NCBI GenBank assembly: GCA_023374045.1
Contig: CM041779.1
Coordinates: 147,499,485-147,563,484 of the forward strand
Source of the DNA: Limonium bicolor
Taxonomy: Eukaryota > Streptophyta > Magnoliopsida > Caryophyllales > Plumbaginaceae
DNA length: 64,000 nucleotides
Direction: 5' to 3'
The notes under the pieces are model-generated. The model did not search any database. It was not told the DNA's origin and was given only the letters and a program-made list of their open reading frames with translations. The position numbers were made by a program, and so were the translations under genes. Below, piece by piece: positions 34,187 through 47,300 of this stretch. The stretch's first letter is position 1; each line of letters opens with the position of its first letter.

Positions 34187-35331
34187 GTAAACATACGCAT
34201 TCATTCATGTTTATTTGTGGTAATTGCGCACAGAAGATGCGAATACCATTGTGATAAGTGTGTGTGTTGTTGACAGTTGTGTGGATAGTACAAGTATGGG
34301 GAGTAAGAACTCCCGGGGGAACAAAACCCGACAGTGTATAAATGTAAAACCAGGTGTTGTATTTTGAAAAATATATGTGTGTAATATATATATATCTTAT
34401 AGTGATGCAGAAAGGGGCATGATACCGGACATAGAACCTAGTGAGATAAGATTCCTAGGCAACAGGATTAAAGTAATGGAGGTACTGATAGACGGAGTTC
34501 TATTTGGAGATGTTGGATCATGGACTAGAATGATTCAAAAGATAGAAAATTGGAAATGAGTGATTTACTTATGCTTGAAATGAGTGGGACTGAGGTGGAA
34601 CTTGATTTGCATTGATCAAGGGAAAGCCGAACACACAAATTGGAGTGGAAGGATAGTTCAACACGATGCTGATCACATCAGGGTTGGATGATTCTTGAAA
34701 CTCCCTATAAGTGGTCACAATAACCACGCTAATGAAAGAAGCAAAAAAGCTTAAGTTGGACTTGGAGTTGTGTGTGTTTTCAAAAGGATTTTAAATTGGC
34801 ATTTATAAAACGTTGATGGATACTTTACATAATTAAAGTCTTCTTACTTACCTCACAAGGAATTTTAAACTATGTGATTGTTTTAATCTCCTAAAGGCAC
34901 GGGGACGGAAGGTGTCCATCGCGACCGTGTTCTGCGGGATCACAGTGTATATCAAGGATATTTTGATTGCTATACATGCTCTGACATGTTTGTGTGGTAT
35001 GTGTATGAATGTTTTTTTGACTGATTTCCTAAATGTATACTACCAAGGCCTATGAGTCTAAATGGTTGTGTTACCGTGGACCTATGTGTCCAAATGTTGT
35101 TATGTTCCCAGACCAGTGAGTCAAGGGGTTGTCATGTTATGTGTAAGTGTTTGTTAATATACCCGGACCATAGAGTCCGAGGTTATCATTGGATATGTTA
35201 TGTTATGTGTGGATGTGAATGTGTTGCCCGGACCATCAAGTCCAGGTTGTGATGTAAAGTGTGTTTTGGTTAAGGAAGTTTATTTCCCAGTGATTACTGT
35301 GTCTAATCTAACGATATGTGAAAATGTGAAC
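34187..35331 (+). repeat. Right arm of the inverted repeat in E
   Basis: Ordinary interior sequence, collinear in reverse with both C interiors; its inverted partner lies in the 5' LTR. A transcript across both arms could fold into a long hairpin of about 1.1 kb. Confidence 0.88.
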
Positions 35332-35360
35332 TTCGAGGACGAAGTTCTTTTAAGGGGGGA
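35328..35360 (+). promoter_or_regulatory. E polypurine tract with hairpin
   Basis: GAACTTCG and CGAAGTTC pair around AGGA (35328-35347), followed by TTTTAAGGGGGGA and the LTR start TGAATACCCC. Confidence 0.85.
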
Positions 35361-35361
35361 T

Positions 35362-38300
35362 TGAATACCCCAAACCTTGATATGTGGTTTAAATATCAAA
35401 CTATGGTATGTAAAGGCTAAAAGGGCCTTAGTACATCAGTGAACAATTAAACCATAATAAATGCAATAAAGCATTAAGGACACAGTTTGAGCAAAACATG
35501 CTCTAAGCTATGAGTGACTTGGTTAGGACCAAAGAGCCTAACAAGACGATAACATTTAATTATGATTAATAAGGCTAAATAAGTCCTTAAGAACTTTGTG
35601 GACATTAAACCAAATAAAACATAAGAAAATATCTTAAGTCAATATGAGCAAAATGTGCTCTAAGCTTGGGATGAATGTGTATAAGACTAATGGTCATACC
35701 TATACCTTATTTATATGTTAAGAACATTTAAATCAATTACTAAAGAAAAACCAAGCTTGAAAACGCATTAAAACACAAAATGTGCTTTAAGGAGTCTTAA
35801 AGACGTTTTTGAAAAATGTCTTGTAAATGAGTTTAATATGGCTAAATGTCCATCATTACTCTTTAATTAACATGTGTACATATATTAGCACATTTGGGTG
35901 GCCATATTAGTGGGAAAATCAAAAAATTTCACTTCTATGTGCCTTGTATTTGTGAATAGTATTTTTACAAGCTAGTATATAACATTTTATGTTAAGTAAT
36001 TAAATTGACAAACAAAGACTAAAATACCTTGTTATATTAAAGGGGGCCGGTTTTTGTAGTGAGGAGTCACAAGTATGTTAACTTTTAGTAAATAATGTGA
36101 CTCATAGTTACTATTTGCTTTAACTTCAATATCTTCAAAAGTAAGTTTCTATCTCATTCTCCCTTCCTTTCCTTCATTTCCCACGGTTCCAAACACACCA
36201 CACCAACCTCTCTTCGTCATTCTCCTCGGTAATACTACTACCACCATGGAAGTTCCAACTTTGAACACATTAAAACCTAGCTCACTTAACAAATCAAAAA
36301 CAAACACCACCATTCTCTTAGTTAAGCCAGCTCTACAATCTTGTCTCTTCAAAACTTCAAAACCTCCTTTCGGTGCCAAGAGAAACCACCATGGGGAGGG
36401 AGCTGAGCTCACCTTTTCACATATTCATGCTCTCCTTTGCTTCAAGGTAAGGAACTCAAAGAAAATCCATGTTTCCTCCATGTTTTTCATGTTGTCCGAA
36501 ATTCACCTCACAATGGGGTATTTTCTGCTTGTTTTAGCTTCATTTGAATCTTCACAAGGGCTAGGAGGAGTCCTCTCTTGATACTTATTCAAGTTCTCTT
36601 CCAATTCCAAGGTAAAAACATTACCTTAATGTGTTAAAATATGTGTAACTAGGGTTTACAATGAGGAAAGCATAATGCTTGAATACTCATTCTATTGTTG
36701 TATAATGTTTAATATTGAAAGGGTCCAAATTCCCTACCGGTTTTACAAGGAAACAAAAGAATTTTGTGAGGAAAAAGAGGTAAACAAACTATCTCAATGT
36801 AGTTTAATGCCTTAGGAGAAATGAGCTTATATTGCTTATTAAATGCTCTCAAGGAGTTTTATTAAGGCATATGAATTGTTGGATGTATTTGGCAGGTCAA
36901 AGGCATTATTATGTGGGAAATTCAGTGTTTAAGGTTTATGCATTTATTAAGGCCTAAGAGCCATGCATTTAAGGGCCTAAGTGCCAAGCAATTTAAGTTA
37001 TGCACTATATTTGATGTAGCTTATGTGGGAGTTTGTGTATAAAAATGTGTTTGATGGATTTTAGGTGTTCTTGAATGAATTAAGGTAAAACCTAATGTTT
37101 GGATGTGGGTATATAGTAGAGAAGCTATGGCCAAATTTGTAAAATGTTAAGAGTTCAAAGTGCTTAAATGGACTTGGGTGAACTAGGAAGTGTTAAGGAG
37201 AATCCATGCATTAAGGTGTACTAAGGTGCTATAATGGATTTAGGCATTTTCTTGGAAGTTTTAGAAATCTATGGTGTTCTGTAAGATGGTATTTAAGTCT
37301 TGGAGGAGTTTGTTTAAGGTTTAGGTATGTTGATATTCAAGGAATAAATGAGGTTTAGGTAAGGTTTGAGTAAGGAGTTTTAAGAAGTTGTGAAAAGGAG
37401 ATTTAGTTAGTAAGAAAAGAATGGGGAGCTGATGATAAAGGTGTAGAGGAAACACCTTGGTATTGTGGTCATTATAGGTGTAATGCCCCTAGAAATCATA
37501 AGAGACACCTTGTAAAGGTGTGGACTATTTTGTGGGAGATATAGTAAAGGTTTCGAATTAGGAAATAGTTTTGTGAGTGTTTAAAGAATATCTAAAGGGT
37601 GTGTTTGAAGTGCCAAATGATGTTAGAAACACTTCATAGGCCTTCAGGCTAGGTTTGGTGAGATTTGGCAAAGTTTGGGTAAGTTTAGAAGGCGACCGAC
37701 CCAGGGGCCGACCCAGTTTTGTGGGTCGGTCGAGCCTCTGTTTAAATGTTAGGAAGTGTTCGGTAATGGTCCGACCCAAAGGGTGGGTCGGACATGGGTC
37801 GGTCGGTCAAGTTCAAAGGTGGAAAATGTTCGCACATGGGACCGACCCAGATGGTGGGTCGGACGTGGGTCGGACGGTCATGTTTGTAAGGAAGTAAAAG
37901 GGTTCTGTAATGGACCGACCCAGTTTGGGTCGGTCGGTGGGTCGGGTCGGACCAAAAACATGGTTTGAGGTTATGAAATGATATGTGATGATGGGGATTG
38001 TAGGTAATGATGTTATAGGATGTAAGGACATGTTAGGGAGTTTTAATGACACCTAAGTGGGTTAAAAGTTGTATTAAAATTTGAGAGTAAAACAAGTTAA
38101 AAATGTTAAGTTATGTAACTATGTTAACGGGGAAAAATTAAGCATTGACATTAAATGATCAAGCACACCCCGATGTAATGAAAACAAGTGTGATGTTAAC
38201 AGTTTTGTCGAGAATTGCTCGAGGAACATAAATGGACAGGTAAGTGGACTCCGGTGACAGGTATGTTTTCTTGCAACCTGCGTCCTACCGGATTAACACC

Positions 38301-39825
38301 GGCTTGTATGCCAATGTTGTTTTTGTATTTTGCCACGTTGTAAATAAAACATGTATGAGTTTCACAGTAATTCATATATGTTGCGTGTTCAACCTCCGAT
38401 ACCATTGAACCCTCGGCAGTGTTACCTTAGTTAACTGAGTCTAGAGTCACACATGTGCGTTCGGTATTCGGAGTAAAACGACCCTACCATGGGACGTCTA
38501 ACCACGGCTATGCGTGCGTTAATTGGTTGATATGTGTATGTGAATGTAGGGATCTCCCTTGTATGTTTAACCCAGTTGAATACTGTATGAGTTGTTATGT
38601 GACAGGCTCCATAGTGGGGTTTTTCTAAGTATGTTAAGTAGTATGTACTAACAGTAGTGAGGACCGGTTTTGGCCGGTCGCGCTTGTTTGGGAGAGGGTA
38701 TCCGTTCCTACCTTACCCTTCTCTTTGTTAGGTTGTTTCCCTCACGGGTTATGATCTCCCATTAGCTTACTCCAAAGCTTGGGCTATTCTGACTTATGAT
38801 CGGTTTAGGGGGAACTGTGTTTGTGTGGGGTGTTCGGGCCTCCAAACCGAACCGCCTTAACTTAGTTCTCGTCCAACTATTAGGACGGTATGAGTGTTGT
38901 TGTTATTGTATACGAGCTTATCATAGACTGGCAACATTCTCTAGGCTCACCAGTGTGTAAACAATGTTTGGGTCGGTTCCTAAGCGAACCTATCCCGTTG
39001 TATGTACTGTTTTTGTGATGCAATATCTGTTGCGGTATTACGTTGTGCACGTGGAAACGTGCAAAGTGCTGTTAAGTGTTATTTAGTGTATGTTGTAGGT
39101 TGTATAATGTGGAGTGTGTGGATCATGGATATGACACCCAGTTTGTGATAAGAGGCGTTTAAAGGATAACCCGATTTAAGGGTATGTGTCGTCTATTAAG
39201 GAAGTAGCTCCGTTGGAGGAGAAACACTCTAGGGATGATGAATACCATGGGTGACTTGTTAAGTAGGATGTATTATCCGTTTGTTGAGCCCATTGAGGCG
39301 AAATGTTAAGTGTTGTGTGTTTATTGTCACATGCATGGTTTAAATATAATCAACTTCATGCTAAGACGACAATTAGTTGTGCGTGGCCCGGTAGCATGTG
39401 GGCTGCGGGATTACCATACCAGCAAAGGTGCTGAGCCCCTTGGGGCCACCCCTTTCTCTACTTTTCCTATTTCAGGTACGAAGTGCTGGAAGCCGTTCGA
39501 GAGTAGGACGGGTAGTCATTGTACATGGGTAAACTTTTAGTGTATGATACAGTAGGGTTAGTAAGACCGAAATTGTTGTCGGCAACAGTTTATAAATACT
39601 CGGTATAGTCGATAAGGTGTATGTTGTTGTTGTTGTTAATGGAAAGGGATACTAATGTATAGTTTGCGCGGAATTTAGCCCATCAGACCGGTACTTGTGT
39701 ATGTATTGCCTTGTTAGCCACGTGGGTGGCTAACGGCGTGTAACACCAACAAGTTAATAATGTGATGAGGTTGTTCTTCCGCGGCAGTTTGTTGTAAGTA
39801 TGCTAATGTTGGATGGGGTGTTACA
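35362..39825 (+). mobile_element. E 3' LTR, 4.5 kb
   Basis: Complete LTR similar in length and order to the C LTRs. Compared with the 5' copy, the first kilobase is missing many single bases (for example TGAATACCCC for TGAAATACCCC), an indel-biased pattern. It holds the GGTCGG module at 37694-37953. No gene is present; open frames of up to 111 codons are short and unsupported. Confidence 0.88.
37694..37953. repeat. GGTCGG/CCGACC module in E 3' LTR
   Basis: Same arrangement of paired CCGACCCA and TGGGTCGG words as in T1 at 9032-9293; absent from the rearranged E 5' LTR. Confidence 0.8.
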
Positions 39826-40915
39826 GGGATTCATTTCCATGATCCATACACTCCATATCTTACAACATATCACATTCCTCACATAACAAAACATAACAAC
39901 ACTTTTCTCGTTTCGACGTACACATGATAACATCGCATTCATTTTAAACATCTAACGTATACATATCATAGCATAGCAAGGGAAATTGCCTAGCACAATA
40001 ACAACACAAAACACCATAAGATCGGTTCACACAAGGAACCTTCCACCATGGTTAGTATACATAGTGAGCCTAGAGATTATTGCCAATCTCATGCTAAGCT
40101 CGTTACCAACCTCGTTACCGTCCAGTTATATCGAACGGTTAACTTAAACCCAAGGTGTGTCGGATATAGTAATCCCAAGCACACCGAAATAACATTTGTA
40201 TGCCCCTGTGGCCCGACGTGAGTCAGTAAACTAGCTTTGGATAAGCTAAGGGAAGATTGAAACCAAATTGGAATACAACCTATACATACACCAAGAGAGT
40301 CGAACCGGATATGACATCGACTCCCGTCCTCACACGCGTGGCCGGAACAACCGGACTCCTCACCCCCATTAGTACATATACACTTATAAATAAGTAGTTA
40401 GAGATCCATTATGGAGCCTACCACATCCACACACCATACGGTATCATAACCGAGTTAAGCACACAAGGGAGGTTCACACACTTGCATACAACAACAATGT
40501 CCAACTAACTCACACATAGCCGTGGTTAGCACGTTCCCAAGGTTTGGGCCGTCAACTCCGAATACTGATCACTCATGTGTTCCTAGATTTGGTTAGCTAA
40601 GGTTTAACACATATTTGAGGTTAAATGGTATCGGAGGCCAAATTCGCCACATAAATGAATTACTATAAACTCATTACATGTTTTAATCTTACAAGGTGGC
40701 AAACACTCAGTAAAACATATTGGCATACAAGCCGGTGTAATCCGGTAGGACACAGGTTGCAAGAAAACCATACCTGTCACCGGAGTCCACTTATCATGTC
40801 CACTTATGTTCCTCGAGCAATTCTCGAACAACTGGTAATATTACAATTACTTTCATTAACATCGGGGTAACATGATTGTTTAAAGTCTAAAGCTCATAGT
40901 TAACCCTGTTAACTA

Positions 40916-41153
40916 CTCCCTCCGTCCTGAATTGACCGTCCTGTTTACTATTTGGACATGTCGTTTGACTTCAATTTTTAACATATAAGATAAATTTATT
41001 TTGAAAATTTAAGTTTTGCATATGATTCATTACATGATAAAGTTTATGTTACAAAATTTAATTTTGTAAAATTATTTTATCTTATATGCATAATATTGAA
41101 GTGGAAAAACGTGCCATAAAGCAAACAGGACGATCAATTCAGGACGGAGGGAG
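40916..41153. mobile_element. Stowaway-like MITE
   Basis: A 238 bp element bounded by TA (40914-40915 and 41154-41155) with terminal inverted repeats of about 31 bp starting CTCCCTCCGTCC, one mismatch. No coding capacity. The two sister LTRs show the empty site (GTTAACTAGTTAAATAAC near 50541 and 59903). The TA target and terminal sequence fit Tc1/mariner-type MITEs. Confidence 0.93.
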
Positions 41154-41437
41154 TAGTTAAATAACTTCACATTTTTAACTTGTTTTACTTTCACATTTTT
41201 CCCAACTTTCCACCTACTTAATTGTCATTATATATCTCACCTAAATGTCTTAAAAACCTATAACATCATTACTAATCAATCCCCCATCATTACATATCAT
41301 TTTTAATCTTAACATTTAAATCATCTCACTTAAATAATCTCTCAAGTCCATATATATTTATCTTTCTATCCATCAATACTCTCTTAATGGCATACACAGA
41401 ATACCACTTAACATTCTTAAAATTATTTTTTTTTAAG

Positions 41438-41565
41438 GTCCGACCCCCCGACCCACCGACCCGACCCACCCCTGGGTAGGTCGGCTGCAGAGAACATCAA
41501 CTATTCACAGTTTCAGCCCGACCGACCAGACTGGGGTCGGTCCCCTGGGTAGAGCTCGGCTGCAG
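41438..41565. repeat. GGTCGG module, C left LTR
   Basis: Reversed form of the T1/E module, shorter, with paired GGTCCGACC and GGTCGG words. Equivalent to 50829-50938 and 60196-60317. Confidence 0.75.
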
Positions 41566-43969
41566 AAACTCTCCTAAAAAATGCCTTATCTTATTCCAAA
41601 CTCCTCCACAAGTTCCCTTATATGTTCTAACACCATTTGGGCACTTAAAAACCCTCTTAAATCATCCATTAAAACCATTAGTTGACCCACCATCAAGCTC
41701 CTTGATCATTCACTCAAATTCTTGCAAAATTCCTAACACCTTGTAATGTTTTTCCCTAAGTTCCTAAGTGGTGGGTTTTATACTTATGATAACGACTAAC
41801 TAAAATGTTTTCTCACCACCATCACATCTACTCCAAGCATCATTCCTCACAAACACCTCCATTACACAACTCCTTCTATATCCACAAGTTTACACTTAGA
41901 CCTTCACAAGGCATTACTTTTCCTTTGTTACCTAAACTTTAACAAGACTTAATACTTCACATATCATAACTTTTGTGTGTATAAAACACTCATTTGATTT
42001 CTAAATCCTCCAAGATTATGCCCAAGGCCATCTTAACACTTAAGAACACCTTAATTCACCATCTTCACACTTAACCATTCCTAGCATCCTCTAGGTCATA
42101 AAAATCTCATTTCAACACATGAACTCCTTTGTTCATCAACTAAATTTTGCCATAGCTTCTCTTGTATATTCTAACATTCAAACACTTAGGTTTTTTTTTA
42201 CCTTTATTCCATTCAAGAACACCTAAAACCACCAAGAGTATTCTCACACACAACATTTACCAAATTACACTACATCACAATATAGTGCAATTTAAATTGC
42301 TTGGCACTTAGGCCCTTAAATAACATGGCTCTTAGGCCCTTAAATTGCATATAACCTTAACACTGAATTTCCACAATATATATGCCTTTGACCTGCAAAT
42401 ACATACACCAAGACATATGTTCTTTTACTAGTCTCCTTGAGAACACTTTACTAAGTCATTCACCATTTGCTCTTTAGGTAGTTTTAACAAGCATTATAAG
42501 CTCATTTCTCCTAAGGCATTAAACCACATTAGGTTAGTATATTACTTTTCCTCCCCCCAAACTTCTTTCTAGTTTGTTTATAAAACGGTAAGGTATTTGA
42601 TTCCTGTCACTACTAAACAAATACCAACATTGAAATGAGTATATAAGCTTTATGCTTCATCTCATTGTAAACCCTAGGTTACATTGTTTCAAAGAGCATT
42701 AAGATAGTTGTTTTACCTTGGTCTTTGAAGGGAATTGGAATATCTATCAAGAGAGGACTCCACCAAGTCCTTGAAAGATTCAAATGGAAGCTAGAACAAA
42801 GCAACACAATGAGCACCATTAATGGTGATTTTCAGTCAAGTAAAAACATGGAGGGGAACATGATTTTCTTTGAGATTCCTTACCTAGAAGCAAAGGAGAT
42901 CATCATAATATGTAGAAATATAAGCTCAAGCTCCATCAATGGTGAATCTATGGCACCGAAATTGAGTTCTTGAAGATTTGAAAAGAGGGACAATGAAGAG
43001 CTTGCTCCAACTAGCACAAATATGGTCTTGAAATTGAATTGGATCATGGAACTAGGAGTTACAAGGATTTGAAGATGGAGAAGTCTACTTGCTGAGAAAA
43101 AACGAGATTGAGAAGGGAGGATGAAGATGAATACGTGGTGAGTGAAGGAAATAAATAGAGGAGGTGAGATTTAGCCTTAGTTAAGATATTTATGTTGTAA
43201 AAGGTTAAATAGTAACTTTTGCTTACTTTTCTTTTTCTTTTCTTTAGTGCTAGCCAAGTGTGTGATGACCATCATCATAAGGATATTTATGGTCTTGTTG
43301 ACCATTTAACTAATTAGAGTGACTTAAGTCAAAACTAGCACTATTTGAGCACTATTCACTAACTAAGGCACATATTTGTGAAATTTTTGATTTCTCATTG
43401 ATTTAGACTTCCTAATGTGATACTACGTAGTACACATGTTAATTAAAGAGTAATGATGGTCATTTAGCCACTCAAAACCCATTTATAAGACAATTTTTCA
43501 AAAAACGTGCTTTAAGACTCCTTAAAGCACTTTTGTGTTTTAACTTGTTTTCAAGCTTGGTTTCTTTGGTAATTGATTTAATATGTTCATTAACATATTT
43601 ATAAGGCATAGGTATGACCATTAGGTCTTATACAAATTTATCCCAAGCTTAGAGCACATTTTAGCCCATATTGACCTTAAGGTATTTATTTATGTTTTTG
43701 TCTGGTTTCATTGTCTACCAAGGTTTCCTAAGGACTAAATTAGCCTTATAAAATCATAATTTAATATTATCAAATCTTGGTAGGCTCTTTGGGTCCTAAC
43801 CAAGTTCACACAAGTTTAGAGCATGTTTTGCTCAACCCGTGTCTTAGTGTTTTATTGTGTTTTACCATGGTTTAAATGGTTCATTGATGTTTCTAAGGCA
43901 CTTTTTAGCCTTTAAATACCATAGTTTAACATTTACACAACATACCAAGGTTTGGGGTATTTCAATCTA

Positions 43970-44001
43970 CCCCCCTTAAAAGAACTTCGTCCTCGAAGTT
44001 C
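43970..44001 (-). promoter_or_regulatory. C polypurine tract with hairpin, interior 1
   Basis: On the - strand GAACTTCG, loop AGGA, CGAAGTTC (44001-43982), then TTTTAAGGGGGGTA and the LTR. The same signal is at 53411-53380 for interior 2. Confidence 0.85.
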
Positions 44002-44080
44002 ACACTTCCTCGCATCATTGGATTAGAATACGGGAATTACTTTCGAAATTAACTTCCATTACCAACCACCCTTTACATCC

Positions 44081-44310
44081 AACCTCGGACTTAATGGTCC
44101 GGGGCAACATATCCACATTATACATAACCATATCGTAACATACTTACATGATAACCTCGGACTCACGGTCGGGTACCTTAATAACATTACACTTATATAA
44201 CAACCCTCAGACTCTCAGGTCTGGGTAACAATACAACAGTTAGACTCATAGGTCTGAATAACATAACACTTTCGAAACTACCACATTAGGACTCAAGGTC
44301 TAACATAATA
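44081..44310. repeat. GGAC...GTCC hairpin array, C interior 1
   Basis: Five degenerate units spaced about 45-55 bp: GGACTTAATGGTCC, GGACTCACGGTC, AGACTCTCAGGTCT, AGACTCATAGGTCT, GGACTCAAGGTCT. Each is a short inverted repeat followed by a stretch rich in AACA and CATA. Confidence 0.7.
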
Positions 44311-47300
44311 TCTCTTACTCATACCACACAACATGTCTTAGCATGTATAACAAACAGAAATACATTTTCCATCTCTTCATGGGCTCAAGTCCCATGTCGA
44401 GTACATATACACTGTGATCCCGCAGAACCCGGTCGCGATGGACACCTTCTGGTCCCCGTTCCTTTGGGAGGTCAAAACATCACATACATTTTAAAATATA
44501 CTTCTCATGTCACCGGTCCGAAGACAAAGGCTCATACGTCCTCAGCTCGTGAGCAAGCATTACAAAATATTCTTTACTAGGTCAAGTATATAAGATAATC
44601 CTTTATTCAAAATATGAATCGGCTGTTTTGGAAATACCATTTGAAAATCCTTTTTGAAAACGCAACACAACTCCAAGTCAATTATATGCTCTTTGTATCT
44701 TTCTTAACATGGTTATTTGTGCCACTTACAGGAAGCTTCAAGAGTCATCAAACCCTGATATGATCAGCATCAGTGTTGAACTATCTTTCCACCCCAATTT
44801 GTGTTCGGCTTCCCTTGATCTCATGATAATCAAGTTTCACCTCCCACTTCATTTTCAACCACAACTAATTCGAGCATATCCCATTTTCTATCTTTAAATC
44901 CTTCTAGTCATAATCATTACATCTCCAAGGGATAGAACTCCGTCTATCAATCATCACCCAAATCCAACTTAATTCAAGTTACCTAGGGAATTTAATTCTC
45001 ACTAGGTTCTATGTCGGTCCCATACCCCTTCATAAATCACAACGCTGTATATATATACATATTTTTTTAATCAAAATACAATACATGGTTCACATTTATG
45101 CACCGTCGGGGTTTTAGTTCCCGGGAGTTTCTTTACTCCCTTCCCCTTGTACCTTCACACACCACTGTTAACAAAATAAACACACTTCCCACAATGGTAT
45201 TCGCATCTTCTTGTGCGCAATTACCACAATATAACCATGAATGAATGCGTACGTTTATATAACACACGCGCCAACCATCATAACAAATCATTTTGTGCTA
45301 TGCACAACATAGTTCACGTACACTTGTACGGTAAAACACACTAAGCGGCTTTACGCTCTACCCCCCTTAAAAGGGGTTACGCCCACGTAATCAATCACTG
45401 AACATTGGCTCAAAATGTTCTGCCGTCGTGAAGTATTTTAACTTCCACGCGGTCTGGTATACAGTGCGTTCTGGTTAGAGGATCTTAACCATATTGGCGG
45501 TTTAGTCCCTAAACCAAGAATTCGCATTGGAGTTCTAACTCATAACCGTTTCGGTCCTGGCCTGTGAGGCTTTTAGGCATTGATAACTAGCCATTTATTC
45601 ATATTCACCATGTATATTCAGTATCTGGTGCATGGGCTCCCTGGCCTCTGTGCGCAAATCTGGTAAATATAGGGCTAGTTTGCCCCATTCGTTACTATTA
45701 CTGTATTGTACATCTCCAATGTATTACCCTTATCTTGGTAAGAATGGTGTCTCAACCGACGCATGGTATCTCTTACCCTGAGCGAATTCGGTGAGTTTCA
45801 AAACTTTCCATCCACTTCTCCAACAGCTTACAGCGTAAACTACTATGTAATTCACAATGATTGACTTGCTTCTACTGACTTATTGTCGGTTGAGATTGAG
45901 CTACTACCTAATGTGTAGTGCTCTCTCGTTATTTCCCACACCTGGGGTATATTCATACCGACATTTGGTATTTAGTGCCACTGTTATCACTTATTCTTAA
46001 TCATACCTCCACATTTGGTTTCGTACAAGTAATCTTCCATTGGTATGTCCTTGCATTTCCTATGCATTGATCATTATAGTATTATAGGTTTCTTTCTACA
46101 TCCACCACAATTAACATTTCCCAAATCCTAGCTATCCCACTTGATCATTACTGCGCAAGTGCAATACCAAACACTCAGTCATACAGAGTGCAGAGGCGTA
46201 AACTCTTGACAGTAAATCTCTTATGCGATTGCCATAGGAATTTTCACTGTGTTTCACTGAAATTCTTATCACATAACACTTGCCACCGGCTTACTGCTCG
46301 GTTCGTTTGCTATCACTTACTGTTGTATCTCCACTGGGGTTAACTCACAACTCTGCTTATTTGTCATACCATCACTTAGCAATACTTATACAACGGTCGC
46401 TTATTGCACACCGTATCCTCTTTCATTATACAACATCAACTTATACTGTATCCGCTATTATATTATCTCTTCCGCCATTACACTGGGTTTGGCCACTTAT
46501 TTGGCTGATTTTTGAATACACTATTTTTCGAGCCTTTATGTTCCTTGAGCGTTGTTCGCTACTAATTTAGCATCACACACCTATGGTGGTTGCTATCAAA
46601 CTTATCACTCTTCCTTTCTACACAATTGGTACAAACATTTCCTTTCGTATTATTGTTATTCAAATCATTCTAGGGTAATAAACACATGGTTAATCCCTGA
46701 CATATCTCTTGAACTTGGTTCACCTAACTACCGCTCCTGCGGTTTCACAATATCGAGAGGTATCCCCACTCTTAATGCAGTGGTTCGTTCTCCGCTCTAT
46801 TTCCTTGTGTAACATATACTTCTGCAACCGATCAAATTTACATAACACAAGTTGTTGTGGCTTATAAGCCTTACTATCACGATTCCTTCCAAGTTATCTC
46901 TTTGGCAACTTAGGGTCCTACTGTTAAGTGGGTTTACCTTCAGTGTTTAATCCGGGTAGGGTAATTGTTCCAAATCTTGTGTTTCTGTTATATTGCTCCA
47001 TCTAACAATGTTTAATCCAAACACCCCTCAAGGATTGCTCCTGGGTGTTACTAACATATGCCATTACATCTGGTTGCACTCATGGGTACATTCAGTAACT
47101 ACATCTTCTTACGTTTTTAGTTGGGTATTCGTTTCTGCTATCATGTCTTATCCCTCAGACTTCTCAAGTCATATGTGATGTCTTTACATAACAGTCCGTG
47201 CTCTTCGCACTTCTTGACTCTATACATTTCCTTGAAATGAATTCGCTAATTCCTTTAGTCTCGTTAACTTGACCAGGTTTCTTTACTTCAACCATTCATG

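Larger units (their letters stand above)
33129..35361 (+). mobile_element. E interior, non-coding
   Basis: Homologous in reverse to C 43965-46260. All frames are short and none shows a domain. The second half (34187-35331) is the right arm of the inverted repeat. Its end carries the hairpin array (35040-35260). Confidence 0.8.
30850..39825 (+). mobile_element. Element E, nested in C left LTR
   Basis: Flanked by GGGAT (30845-30849 and 39826-39830); the uninterrupted site is visible in the middle C LTR near 49460. It comprises a 5' LTR (30850-33128), an interior (33129-35361) and a 3' LTR (35362-39825). LTR and interior are homologous to C in the opposite orientation, so E is a diverged member of the same non-coding family. 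Its interior lacks the 2.4 kb that follows the primer site in C. Confidence 0.88.
39831..43964 (-). mobile_element. C left (3') LTR, main part
   Basis: Continues the LTR after E and ends GGGGTATTTCA next to the reversed polypurine tract. With 30156-30849 and without E and the MITE it totals about 4.59 kb, against 4604 bp for both sister LTRs. Confidence 0.9.

Noticed and set aside
40604..40831. Identical 75-codon frames here and at 50235-50462 on the - strand
   Set aside because: The identity comes from recent LTR duplication; the third LTR copy is disrupted, and there is no domain or start context.
46280..46570. 96-codon frame repeated at 55665-55949
   Set aside because: Antisense to C, changed by frameshift between the two copies, and low in recognisable content.
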